A model generated the notes under the pieces. It worked only from the letters and a program-made list of their open reading frames with translations. It did no database searches and was not told the origin of the DNA. Source: Strigamia acuminata (taxonomy: Eukaryota; Arthropoda; Chilopoda; Geophilomorpha; Linotaeniidae). From it: a stretch of 64,000 bases of DNA. Positions 23,127-34,290 of the stretch are shown piece after piece. Location of the stretch: NCBI GenBank assembly GCA_949358305.1, contig OX442321.1:4427605-4491604 (forward strand). Direction: 5' to 3'. Position 1 is the first letter of the stretch. Each line of letters opens with the position of its first letter. Position numbers and translations under genes: made by a program.

Positions 23127-23285
23127 GAAAGTAGGCTTAATACCGACAAAGAAATATGGAATATTCAGAGGAGAAATAAAATAATAATAATAATTTAAAG
23201 CCAATAAAAGATACTACTACAAACATGTGAACAATTTTTTGAGTTATCGACGTTTTACGGAAAAGTAGGCTTAATACCGACAAAC
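23127..23285. repeat. 24-nt direct repeat, copies 133 bp apart
   Basis: AAGTAGGCTTAATACCGACA occurs at about 23128 and 23262, each followed within 30 bp by GAAATAAAATAA-like text. A smaller doublet CCGTTCCGATAAG lies near 23399-23428. Confidence 0.65.
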
Positions 23286-23865
23286 GGAAGAAAAATAAAA
23301 TAAATTAAAAGTAACGTTAGAATTGCTGCAGCCGGAATAACTCATAAACCAATTGGACAAATAGATCGACTACTTCGATGTATTGTTACGCGTACAGACC
23401 GTTCCGATAAGTTACCGTTCCGATAAGCGGCCGATCCGTAGCGCTCGATTTGGCTTATAATTCGGTATTTAGTTGCTAAATTTATATGAAATATAATAGT
23501 TGTCGGTTTCGACACGAGGGTTTGGCGGGTTTCGGTGTCGATCCGAGGAACTACATGTTGATTTCGGTCTATAGAACTGGTCCGGTTAATGTAAAAAATG
23601 ATAAAAAGACAAGTTTTGTCAGTTTTGTGTTGGTTCCCATCCTTTTTCCCCATCCACCTTTGTTTCTCCTTCGCTCATATTTCCAGGGACTAAAGGATTA
23701 AAATCTGCTGTGGCCAGACTGTTGAGTCTAGACATGGGCTATGAAGTATGGAACGGGTTTTACCGGGGCCAGTTGTGAAACAAAAAGGGTTTGGACCATC
23801 AGAGGGCGTTGCAAATTAATTGACGGTGTTGATAGGTAAATAAATAATTTTTTAAGGCGACTTAC

Positions 23866-24087
23866 GTTTTTTCTTTGGTTCGTCCATGTGGTGGTGTTGT
23901 TGTTGGTGGTGGTGCGGGGGAGTGTGAAGTTCCATCATCCTCTCAGCCGTGGCTGGAGAGAGACTCAGGAACTCCAGGTTGACTCCGTACGGATCCACGG
24001 TGATGGTTTGTGCGTATCGTTGGTTGGAAAAACTGTCACTTCGCGCCTTTGGACTCCGCTGCGGCGGTTGTTGTGGTGTTGTCGGTG
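23866..24087 (-). CDS. internal coding exon, nuclear-protein-like (His/Gln-rich, KKKR end)
   Basis: On the minus strand an acceptor (ATATTTTCCAG) and a strong donor (AAAAAC|GTAAGTCG) bound 222 bp that are open in one frame. The peptide contains PTTPQQPPQRSPKARSDS, QRYAQTITVDPYGVNLEF, LSLSPATAERMMELHTPP, a His/Gln run and MDEPKKKR. It enters and leaves in phase 1, so it could be skipped without shifting frame and could join the paired-box exon. His/Gln runs, a Ser/Pro-rich stretch and a basic KKKR cluster suggest a nuclear regulator. It could be an upstream exon of the Pax2/5/8 gene or belong to a separate gene; I do not recognise it. Confidence 0.72.
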
Positions 24088-26055
24088 CTGGAAAATATAC
24101 GAGAAAATGTTGGAAAATGGTGTAATAATGGAAATAAATTTTTTTTTTTGTGGGTTTGTAAAGTGGATTGATAAAAAAAATATATTGGAAACTGTAAATC
24201 ATCAGTCAAGCACAAAGTTTGACCCGTCTTGTCTTGGTTTACTCAAAACCTGTCATTGACCAAATTTTTAAGCTAAAAAAAAATTTTTTTTTTTTTTTTT
24301 TTGGGTATGGTCTGAAAAACACTCAAAAATTTGTTAGAACGGAATATTTGTGTTTTAGGGAAATTATTTTCGTGGAATTTTTTTTTTTTAATTTTTCCGT
24401 CCGAAATTTGTGGATTTTGTGGGAAAAAAATTCTAAATAGGTTTCGAGTCTTTGAACTATGAAAATTTTTTTAAAATGTGTTTTTAAAATGATTTAGAAA
24501 CCAACATCCCGAGGAAATCGTTTTTACATCCATAATTAACCCTAAAATCGCAATTTTTCCAATTTAAAAAAAATAAAAAAAAAAAAAAAATAAAATGGCG
24601 TCCATTGTGAATTTCTGTGGGAAAATACCAGGACAATTTGTCGTCCACATGACTCACTACCTCAGCAGCAATAAAAACGAATTTTTCGAATTTTTTAAAC
24701 ATATTTCCCATTTTTTTCCCCCGAATTCACGCGCAAGCAAAACACAGAGTTTAAAAGATATTAATGGACACCAGAGTGAGTGATTAGTCGCAGTGTATAA
24801 CTTGTTGTCAGTCCGTGGGCTTGTGGTGTTCCGGGCTGCTACACTTTTCATTGATGGTTCCCCGAGGGCCACGTGCTCCCAACATCTCAGCATGGGCCTT
24901 CATCTTAAAGATGTTGATCTCACTTGGCTACCCTCGCACTAAGAGGGGCTTCCATCAACACACGTCTCTTACGCGACAACTCTTGTGGAAAATGTGGACA
25001 TAATGGCGGATTTGGGCGATTGTGCGCCGCGTTTGTGTGTGGCCTGAATTTAGCAGATTAAAATGCATCGATTAAATTACGGTTTGGTCAACGTATCGTT
25101 GGTGGAACCCCTCGAAACTCGGGGGCCTGGCCTCGTGTCACAGCTGGGTTGAGCGCATTCTGCCGTTTTAATCGCGAGATCTTTGAATAATTGTTGTTTT
25201 GTATTTGGGGGAATAATTATTTGTTTGGGCGGTTTCTGACCGGATTCGACGCCATTTTGGGTTTTTTTGGGGGGTTGGGGCGGTGTTTGGAGTGTTTTCT
25301 CATGGGAGAAAAAAATTGGAAATGGAATAAAAATGATTTTTTTTTTGGGAAATGGAAAAATATTTGGGAATGGAGGAATGGAAATTACTGAAAAATAATA
25401 TTCAGTCATGCGTGGAAAAAGTGCTGAGTCAAACTGAGTTGAACACTATTCAGTTTTACACACACAGGACACTAGATCACCATGACTATTTCCAACATCC
25501 TGTTTTGCATCGTAGATTATTGTTATACAACCGCGGAGTTTATCTAAAAGATTGGCGACGTACAAAAAAAAAAAAAAAAAAAAAAAAATTTTTTATTATT
25601 AAATTTAAATTTAGAAAAATAAATATTTTTTTTTTTAAATTTAAAAACGCAAAATGTGTTAATTTTTACATAATTGAAGCGAGCCGACGGCTTTTCCTGT
25701 GGCTCGGGTTAAGTTTTGCGCACTTTTCAAGTTAATGCCCTGCTCCAAAGGAGTTTGAGAGCATATATGTGTAAAAAAAAAATATTTTTATCGGTTCGTT
25801 GTTTGCTACAAAGTGCATTTTAGCACTTGCAAACGATGCGTTTAGCGTGTTACGGAAAAGCGCGCACATTATTCCCCGAAAAACATCTCGCGAGCACAAA
25901 TTTGTATTTAAAAAAAAAATCTCCGAAAGTAAAAATAGCGAGAGAATAAATAAAAATAAAAAAAATAAATAAATAAATAAAATAACAACGCGCAAATGAA
26001 ACGAACACGATGGGAAAAGGAAACGACACAGCCGGAGACACCACGCGATGCCCAC
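24088..26055. other. mostly non-coding; one weak exon-like start near 24.93 kb
   Basis: On the minus strand ATG GAA GCC CCT begins an 11-codon frame (MEAPLSARVA) ending near 24923 at CCAA|GTGAGA in phase 2, which does not fit the paired-box exon. Long poly-A/T blocks lie at 24280-24300, 24570-24590 and 25565-25630. AAAATGGCG words occur at 24592 and, on the minus strand, 25250. No gene. Confidence 0.4.
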
Positions 26056-26162
26056 CTGTTGCTCGGCGGCGCACGCAGCAAAGGGGGGACCCTTGTAGCT
26101 TCCCTCTTTCGGATGGCTGCCTTCGAATACCTATTGAACACAAGCAACACGTGCGCTTTCAT
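26056..26162 (-). CDS. possible first coding exon (MKAHVLLVF form), phase 2
   Basis: The ATG at 26162 opens 35 codons (MKAHVLLVFNRYSKAA, then IRKREATRVPPLLRAPP, SN) ending at AACAG|GTGGGC in phase 2. The frame is also open upstream to an AG at GATGATTTAG. Donor is only fair and the phase does not match the paired-box exon, so this may be chance or another transcript. Confidence 0.2.
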
Positions 26163-26399
26163 TCCATCGACTAAATCATCAATTCCAACAGGTGCGATCG
26201 AAACAAACCAACGAATAATTTCCACAAAATTTAAAAAAAAAAATTTAAAATTTAAAAAAAAAAAAATTTATATAAAAATATATATAAAAAAAATTTAAAA
26301 TAAATAATTTTTGAGTTTGAAATAAGTCCTACCTGGGCATTTAGAAATTCCTGATAAAAAAGTCGATGCAAACAACACAAGAACACATTATTCTATTCC

Positions 26400-26771
26400 G
26401 TTCCACCTGGGCGCTAAGCCAGCACTGAGGCAGCACAGGGCAACGCGAGTTTCACTAGCCTCTTACCTGGGGCAAAATTCGCCCCCCTTCCACCGAACCA
26501 ACAGGTGAGAGACGCCAACTGTTGCGCAGTACCGCATTCCACCGCAGCGCGGCGGCTCGTGCGTGCTTTTCGAGCCAATTGGCTGGAGGTGGCTCGTGAC
26601 ATCACGCGCGATGAGGTGGGGGCGGTGACAGTGCGTTCAACTCGCTGCCCGGTCCTGGTTTTGGCTACTAGTGTTGCCGTGAACCTTCGAGGGCTCGAAA
26701 CTCGAGATGAAACAGTGCGGGGTGGACGGAGAGAGATGTCAGGTGTGGCTCAGGTGCGAGTGCGAGATTAG
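26400..26771 (-). promoter_or_regulatory. CpG-rich patch with donor sites; possible promoter and 5' exon
   Basis: 26440-26770 is GC- and CpG-rich with a CCAAT word near 26576. On the minus strand a strong donor (GCCCCAG|GTAAGA) sits at 26467/26466 and a second (GCCCAG|GTAGG) near 26333. No ATG-led frame reaches the first, which suits an untranslated first exon. Promoter status is inference. Confidence 0.4.
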
Positions 26772-27639
26772 CGATTAAATTTATTGCCGATATTTTATTT
26801 ATTTATTTTTTAATTTTTTTTAATTAATGGAGAAAAATTTGGATTTTTTTGGGGGGGTTTTGAAGGTTATTTGTAATTGTAATGGGAATTGTTTTTGTAT
26901 TTTTTTTGTGGGTTTTTTTTTTTATTTTTTTAATGGGTTTTGCGTCATAACGGCACGTGGAAAGTGACGTTTGGGGCTGGCACGTTTTGTTTGCAACGAT
27001 CGGAACCGGTCACGTACGGCACGTAGTGTCGGGACCAGTTACAAGTGATGTCATAATTTAATTTTTATTTTTTTTTTTGGTAAAAAATAATTTTTTTTTA
27101 AATTTAAATTTTAAAATTTTTTTTTTTGACAGGTGAAAATTTATTGTCCGTTTTTAAAGAGATTAAAAAATCCCTCCTTTCGGTCATTTGTAAAACTTTT
27201 TCTTGCTGACATTTCTCTTATTTTGCTTCAATAAAAAAGAAATCCTGTTTTTTTTTTTTTCTTTTTTTTTTTTCTTTTTTCTATTTCTTAATCCAGGGGT
27301 AGCGTTCGGGGTACGGATTAAAAACGAGGGGGGAAATCCAAGGGGAAAATGAGATAAAGTTAAAACCAAACACACAAACCACATAGCTAAAGACCCAAAA
27401 AAAAGTGGCATTCAAGGGATTAAAATCGAAAAATCGCCACCAGGGTGTGGAAATTTCAATACACACCCCCATCACCCCTAAACCCAGGGTGCCAGGGGTT
27501 GCTGTATAGTCTATACACAGTTCAGCGTCGATTATCCAAACTTGCATAAACTTAGGTTTTCATAAAACCGATTTGTTCGCACACAATCGGACATTACGAT
27601 AGCGTACTGTACTAGTATATGAAAATAAAAATTCGATAA
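26772..27639. other. non-coding AT-rich
   Basis: Poly-T and poly-A blocks (26800-26830, 26900-26930, 27070-27125, 27245-27280). A short stretch (26940-27050) repeats GGCACGT words three times. No gene. Confidence 0.45.
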
Positions 27640-28255
27640 AAAAAGTGTTGAAAACGATTAAAAAACGTATTAAACGGTAAAAAAAAAATGGTAAAATAAC
27701 ATAATACCGATAAAACAGCGTAAAAACCAATAAAATGGCGTTTAAAAGTGATAAAATTGGTAAAAAAAAATAAAATAGCGTTAAAAACTGATAAAATAGG
27801 GTTAAAAACTGATAAATAGCGTTAAAAACTAATAAAATAGCGTTAAAAACTAATAAATAAGCGTTAAAACATAAAATAGCGTTAAAAACTAATAAAATGG
27901 CGTTAAAACTGATAAAATAGCATTAAAACTGATAAAATAGCGTTAAAACTGATAAAATAGCATTAAAACTGATAAAATAGCGTTAAAAACTAATAAAATA
28001 GCGTTAAAACTGATAAAATAGCATTAAAAACTGATAAAATAACATTAAAAACTGATAAAATAGCACTAAAAACTGATAAATTAACATTAAAAACTGACAA
28101 AAACTGATAAAAACCGTAAAAAACTGATAAAAACCGTTAAAAAAAACTGATAAAAACTAAAAAACCGTATAAAAACGATAAAATAGCGTTACAAAGATAA
28201 CAAAGCATAAAAACCCACTAAAACAACGTTAAACACGACAAAAAAACCTATAAAA
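27640..28255. repeat. A-rich minisatellite, 21-bp unit
   Basis: The unit is GATAAAATAGCGTTAAAAAC plus T, present about twenty-five times with variants of 19-22 bp (GCATT, AACATT and GGCGTT replacing GCGTT). Two units create AAAATGGCG words (27732, 27894). Confidence 0.9.
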
Positions 28256-28559
28256 AATCGATGCCCGCTGTTCGGATAATCAAAAAACCCCAAAACACAA
28301 ACCCAATTAATCTGCCCAAAATTTGCGACGTCGCTCCCATCCATCCCATCCTCGATGCAAACTGATGAGAAACAACAACAGATGGTTAGCGGGGCCCGCT
28401 CAGATGACAGTTATAAAAGCACCCCCACCCCATCTCACAGCTTGGAAACCAGGGGGATGATATAAAGTCCACTTTTAATTTGCTCCCTCGATCTCACCCC
28501 CAATCCCAACCCCCAAACCCGAAAAACAATTCGCCCCAAAAGTGTTAAACAATTTCTGC

Positions 28560-28950
28560 CTTCCTCTTTCTTCTCCACCTGTCCGCGAGGTGTCGCTCGG
28601 TCCGTAAGGTGACCGGATGCGACTGATTAAGGGGAAACATCAGCTAGGGTGTGCAGGAGGACATCAACTCTCCTTTTCCCACGGCCAATAACCGGAAACC
28701 GCGCACGGCGCATGCGCAAACCTCCCTTTCCTCGCCTTAATATGAGTTTGATGTGAAAATGGCGACTTTTTTCCCCAAACGACGACGCCTTTTTTCCGAA
28801 CAAATGTCGCCGCGAAATTCGGCCGCGCGCCCTTAATTGTGCGCGTCGTTGTAGCGGGGTCGGTGTTGCTGCGATGCCTTTTTGTAATGACAATTAGCAA
28901 CAGGAAAGACGCTCCGAGGGATGATGGTTTGGCGTCCCTTTTCATTCATT
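28560..28950 (-). promoter_or_regulatory. CpG-rich patch; possible promoter
   Basis: GC- and CpG-rich, with GCGCATGCGC-like text near 28708 and AAAATGGCG at 28756. An 88-93-codon pair of overlapping minus-strand frames (Arg-rich) is what this composition gives, and no family was recognised. Confidence 0.3.
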
Positions 28951-29779
28951 CATCCCCCAACTCCCATCCCCTGTTTTTGTATGTAGTGTTTTTTTTTTCT
29001 TTTTTTTTTTAATACGGATAAGAACCGTTGATGATATTTCTACCTCATACACCTGCCTAAGGACGCTGAAGGCACCTGCTCGGGTGTATAACCTGAACGG
29101 TGCAACCGTTAATAGATAAAAAAATGTGTGGGGTTTGTGTCTAAAGGGTTTTTGAAGGAGATTCGGGTGTTTAGGGGTTTTGTCTTGAGAAATTTGGGTG
29201 TTTAAGTTGTTTTTTGGGAGGATTTTGGGTGTTTTAGGGGTTTTTGTAAGGGAATTTTGGTTATTTTAGAGAATATTTGCGTGTTTTAGGGAAAATTTGC
29301 ATGTTTTAAAGGGTTTTTAGGTTATTTTAAAGGGTTTTTAGGGTGTTTAGAAGGGTTTTCAGTGTTTTGAAAGGTTTTTTAAAGGGTTTTTAGGGTGTTT
29401 TAAAGAGTTTTAGGGTGTTTTAAGGTTTTTTTAGGAGAAATTTTGGTGTTTTAAGGGTTTTTTATAAGAAATTTTGGTGTTTTAAGGGTTTTTAGGAGAA
29501 ATTTTGGTGTTTTAAGTGTTTTTTAGGAGAAATTTTGGTGTTTTAAGGGTTTTTAGAAGAAATTTGGATTTTTAGGCGTTTTATTTTAATAAATTTGAGT
29601 ATATACATTTTTTTGGGGGGGGGGGAAATTTTTGGTGTTCCGAAGATTTTTTGGGGAAAATTTTGGGTGTTTAAACGGTTTTTGGACAAAAATTTGGGCG
29701 TTTTAACAGTTTTTTGAAGGAAATTTGGTTCTTTAAGAGTTTTTTTTGGGTTAATTTGCGTGTTCAAAGGTTTTTTTTT
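28951..29779. repeat. T-rich tandem repeat, about 33-bp unit, with poly-G run
   Basis: From about 29150 the unit AATTTTGGTGTTTTAAGGG followed by TTTTTAGGAGA repeats about fifteen times with drift. An 11-G run lies near 29613. The left 200 bp carry poly-T and no gene. Confidence 0.8.
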
Positions 29780-30559
29780 CGTCAATTTGTTTGTTTGATA
29801 GTATTTTCAAGTTCAGTTTACGTTGTGGCGTTTAATTCGGGGCCCCGGGGGGGCAGCGAATGTAGGTTAGTTGAGGAAGAATCCGAGGAGGAGATAAATT
29901 AAAATGAGAATAAGTGTTGTGAGAGGAAAGAGTTTTGTTTCTTTTTTTTCGTGTGTGTGTTGAGTTTGGGAAGTTGGAAAAGGATGGAGAAACAAATTCG
30001 TAAAAAAAAAAGTTGACGAGACCTTGGCCAGTGGCTATGGTGAGGTTCAAGGCGACACCGTGTGAAGAAAAGTGTAATTGGGTTTTTGTAAAAATTCGGG
30101 ATGGGAAAGGATGAATGAAAGTTTGTGTGTGGAATGGGGAGTGTGGCGTGTCAATGGAGTACAGGAATTAATTAATTATTATTTTTATTTTTATTTTTTT
30201 TTTTGGTTTTTTGTTGCGGAATAAATGAATAATTGAGTTTTGCGAGTGTGCGTATATTATTTGGTTGTATTTATGTATTTTTTTCGCTACATCGAACACG
30301 AAATTCGATTGAAAAGAGCGGAAAATATCGGACATCCGTATGAAATAACGTTTCAAGTGTTAATACAGGTTTTTAACCTTAACTTTGAACTGAAAATTGA
30401 TGCAACTTTTAGGGGGAAGTGGTGTAAATGACACTAACACTCGATATGCATTATTTTTAAGGTTAAAAAGGTGATGTTTGTTTTGTTGTTCGCGGCCCAA
30501 TTGACGGCTTTGTTCGGACCCAACGCCAGAATAATGTGTCACAAGGGTCAAAAACAAAC
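29780..30559. other. non-coding, no gene seen
   Basis: AT-rich sequence with GT-rich patches (29930-29965). Short frames lack splice support. Confidence 0.45.
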
Positions 30560-30835
30560 AAAACACGAATTAACCCACACAAAAACCCTCAAAAAACGCC
30601 CAAAATTACTCAAAAAACACCCAAAATCCATCAAAAACACCCAAATATTCTCAAAAATCCTCAAAAAAAGGCCAAAAACCGTCAAAAAACACCAAAAAAT
30701 CTTTAAAAACACCCAAAAACTCTCTATAATTCTCAAAAAACACCCAAAAACTCTCTATAATTCTCAAAAAACACCCAAAAATCCTTAAAAAACACCCAAA
30801 AACGCTTAAAAACGCTCAAATATTACAAGTTCCCA
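30560..30835. repeat. A/C-rich tandem repeat with CTCAAAAAACACCCAAAAA
   Basis: CTCAAAAAACACCCAAAA repeats about nine times. ACTCTCTATAATTCTC occurs in two adjacent units. The 105- and 62-codon frames across it are by-products. Confidence 0.85.
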
Positions 30836-31233
30836 TTAAAACACAATTTAACGTGTCAAAACTCGCCACAAAATCCCTAAAACTCGATACTTGACCATCG
30901 AAAAAATTGTTTAAAACGTTACTGGACACACCGGTCGCCGATAAAAGCGTGAAACAAAAAAATTAAATACTACTGGACAGCTGAAAGCGAGCTCAACTGA
31001 GTCACATCTACCGGTTAGTTTGTTTTGCAATAAATTGCGGCGGCCAGTGATGAAACAAATGCCTGGTTGTGCATATCCACCCATCAGCCGACCCTTTGGG
31101 TAGTTTTGCTCATCCCAAGCCCTGACTCCCTTGGCTGGACAGAGGACGCACACATGAGTAAGTCTCTCTCAGGCGCGTGTGTCCAGTCAACAGGCCGCCA
31201 ACCAACGGTGGAGAAACGGCACGGGCAACTCAC

Positions 31234-31560
31234 CTGTTGCGATTTGGAGTCACAAACAGCACACCGGGACGTTGAGTGCGTGGAACAGTTGGACAGTCCG
31301 TCGTCGGGCGCTCTCGGCCTCTCGGGATATCCGTTTTTGTTTTAGAGAGGGAACGCGAGTGTTCGGCGGTCGTGGATCGCAGGTGTGCAGCTGTCTCTGT
31401 CGGCGCCGCTCGCTCAGGTGTAAATTCGAAGCCAAAGAAGAGGAGGGAAAAGGATGGAACGGGAGGGCTCACGGCCGACTCACCAGCAATTTGCTTTGGC
31501 GCCGAGCTTATGCTGCGCACGCGCTAACCAATCAGAGCGAAGGACAGGTGGCGTTGTGCT
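31234..31560 (-). promoter_or_regulatory. CpG-rich region with two GTGAGT donors and a CCAAT box; possible distal promoter
   Basis: On the minus strand, CAACAG|GTGAGTTG ends at 31234 and ATTGCTG|GTGAGTCGG ends at 31484, both near-perfect donors. A CCAATCAGAG box sits at about 31529, and 31180-31560 is CpG-rich. The frames to these donors have no upstream ATG, as expected of untranslated first exons. It could be a distal promoter of the gene that uses the exon at 23866-24087 (inference). Confidence 0.42.
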
Positions 31561-33202
31561 GGTACACAGTTTAATTGGCCTCTATGGGCACGAGGAGGGG
31601 GACTCGATCAGAGGTGATAATCGTGCGGAGTTCGATTTTTTGTTTTGTTGGATTTGGGTTTTTTGGGTTTTTTTTTGGTTTTTTTGGTCGGTTTTTTGAG
31701 GTTTTGGATTTTTTAAATTGGTTTTTATGATGATTTTTTTGTTTTTTTTGTTTGGACGGGATTTGTTTGAATTTGTTGCCGAAGTAAGTTGAGTTTGTGC
31801 GGCCTGGATATAACACAAACACCGTCGATTTAAAAAAAAAAAAATTTTTTTAAAAAAATTTTATTTTTATTTTTAATTATGGTGTGTATGGATATAATAA
31901 ATAAAAAGTAATTAGTTTTTATTTGATTGATTCGTGCAACAACCGGATTTTAAATATTTTTCCTAATTCATTAAACAAAAGGGAATTTCCATTATTCGCG
32001 TCGTCGGTCGTCGCATCATTCAACACGCAAAACACAAATAAATCCAAATCGGACGACCCAAACCACCCAATATTAACCAACGCTGCATTTTACCACACCA
32101 AAACTAGTTAACGGGATTAATATTTTAAAAAAAAATCCCAAAAAAAAAAATCCATTTGAATGTCACACCCACATCCGGGTGCTGTTAGTGTGAATTTCAG
32201 AGGAGAAAGTCCAAAATGACTCGCTGAAACAAAGACAGGAAGGAAGAGTATTTACATGTATATTTTTGGCGAACTGTTTTTAGTGTGAGGAGGGTTGACG
32301 TGAGGGACCACGAGATAACAGTGGGGCTACCCAAGCGCAGATCCTCCATAGACCGATGGACATCCAAGATATACACACATAAGACTATATGATATACCAG
32401 AGTGTAATAACATCGCTCAAAGAGTCAAAACTCCACTTTTTCATTCGCCCCGCGCCAAATGCATCTAAAAATAATTTTTTTTTTTAAATTAAAATTAAAA
32501 AATAAAAAAAAATATATAAATATCGCCAAGATGGATTTTCAATGTTTTGAAAAACTAAAAAAAAAAATTATTATTTTTTTTCGTCTTTTTCTTCTTTTAA
32601 TTTCGGTATTGTGAGTTCTGAATGACTCCATTTTGTCTGTGGTTATGCATCAGTGTGTCTCTTTTCCCCCTTTCCACAATTCCATTCGCTTATGGATAAA
32701 CACAATGAAAAAAATTGAAAATAAAATCCAAATATAACATTTTGTGATTTTTCTATATATATATATATATATATATAACATTATTATAAACACTTTTTTT
32801 CTTATGAAATGTGTCATACTTTAAGTATAATGGGAGTTTACCTGTAATTTCGTGAAATCGCAGGAAACTCGAGGCGAAATTATTACATTTTTTATTGTAA
32901 AAAAAAAAATTTAAGCTGGGTGGGGAAATATAAATCACGCGAAAAACATGGCGACGTCCCCCGTGTGAACGGGTTGGAGTGGCCACCAACCACAGGAAAC
33001 TCTCAAGGAGGACTGGTCGCGTGGCTGGCGCGTGTCTTTTTCTTTTTTCTCTCCGTCTTAACTCCGCCCACACCCGCGATGAGTCTACAGGAAATATCAA
33101 TAATTGTGAGTCGACACTCTACCTTTGGTGCATAAAGGATTAAAACGACAGATGGTACTTTCTACTTAGTCATTCGAGTCATTTAAGGACCCTTTTACTC
33201 AC
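31561..33202. other. non-coding; TA microsatellite and AT blocks
   Basis: Poly-T-rich 31640-31750, AT blocks at 31835-31880 and 32470-32580, and a perfect TA repeat of about 22 bp at 32754-32777. A minus-strand donor-like ATTACAG|GTAAAC sits near 32838. No gene call. Confidence 0.45.
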
Positions 33203-33266
33203 CTGAAGGTGAAATTCGACTCAATTGCAAGGTCAGGTGTGAAAAATAAATTCTTGTACGCATGTG
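33203..33266 (-). CDS. candidate small exon with acceptor and GTGAGT donor, phase 1 exit
   Basis: A 64-bp segment on the minus strand is flanked by GTTATTTTAG and by TTCAG|GTGAGTAAA, the best donor type in the window. An ATG three bases in opens 20 codons (MRTRIYFSHLTLQLSRI, then SPS) and leaves in phase 1, compatible with both 23866-24087 and the paired-box exon. It may equally be an untranslated exon. Confidence 0.35.
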
Positions 33267-33832
33267 CTAAAATAACACAAAAAAAATATAAAAAAATAAA
33301 TAAAAAAAAGATGGAGGGGTGTTGTGGAAAAGGGATTTTTTTTAAATTTAATTGAATGTCCATCCTAAGTCCTTGACTTCTTTTTTTTAAATTTTATTTA
33401 ATGAAAGCGACGTATTGTCTATTTTTCGTTTGTTGCGTCATTATTTCGTTTTTGAAACCCCTTCTGGTCTTCTGGAGCGATACATTTTGCACAAATGAAC
33501 TTCCGGTGGTGAGTGGGGACTGGGGTGCTCGTGATTGGACGCTGGGGTGGGGGTGGGGTGGTGGGGGGGCAGATGATGCGTGAGAGATGCGACTATAGCG
33601 TGAAATTACGAGAAGGGAAACTAATACAATTCGTATATAGAGGGATTGGTTTGGATAGAGTGGTTGTTTTTTTGTGGGGAGGCGAGGGGGGGTGATTTTT
33701 TTTTTTTTTGGATTTTGAGGTTCTGGGAATTTGTTGGGGGTGGGGTTTGGTTTTTGGTTTGAGGAAGATGTGTGTTTGTGATGGGAAATTGTTTGGTTTC
33801 GTGTTAATGGTTTTGTGTTTGTTTCGTTTAAG
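33267..33832. other. non-coding, G-rich patches
   Basis: GGGGTGGGGGTGGGGTGGTG-like text near 33544-33570 could form a quadruplex. No gene. Confidence 0.4.
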
Positions 33833-33877
33833 GTTGAGGTTGGGGCGGGGGTTGGTTTGAAGGATGAAGTTATTCAG
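33833..33877 (+). CDS. possible 45-bp plus-strand microexon
   Basis: TTTGTTTCGTTTAAG precedes and GTGAGAATT follows a 45-bp segment that reads VEVGAGVGLKDEVIQ in phase 0, with no stop. Both splice sites are good but the exon is short and no partner exon was found on this strand. Confidence 0.2.
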
Positions 33878-33954
33878 GTGAGAATTAGAGGTTTTGTTAA
33901 TATAGTTTTGGTGTTTGTTTGGTTAGAAAAGTAAAAAGTTATTTAATAGAATTA

Positions 33955-34290
33955 ATTTGGGGTTTTAGTGGAGGAATTTTTGGTTTTGGTGAAGGAATTT
34001 TGGGTTTTTGTGAAGGAATTTTGGGTTTTAGTGAAGGAATTTTGGGTTTTGGTGAAGGAATTTTGTATTTAATGAAAAAATTTTGGATTTAATGAAAATA
34101 TTTTCGGTTTAATGAAGAAATTTTGGATTTAATGAAGAAAGTTTTAATTTAATGAAAAAAATTTTCAATCTAATGAAAAATGTTTTTAATTTAATAACAA
34201 ATTTTTAATTTAATAACTAATTTTTAATTTAATAACTAATTTTTAATTTAATAACAAATGTTTAATTTAATGACAAATGTTTAATTTAAT
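33955..34290. repeat. T-rich tandem repeat, 21-bp unit grading into shorter units
   Basis: TTTTGGGTTTTAGTGAAGGA plus A repeats four to five times. It grades into TTTAATGAA and TTTAATAACTAATTTT units of 16-21 bp. Confidence 0.85.
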
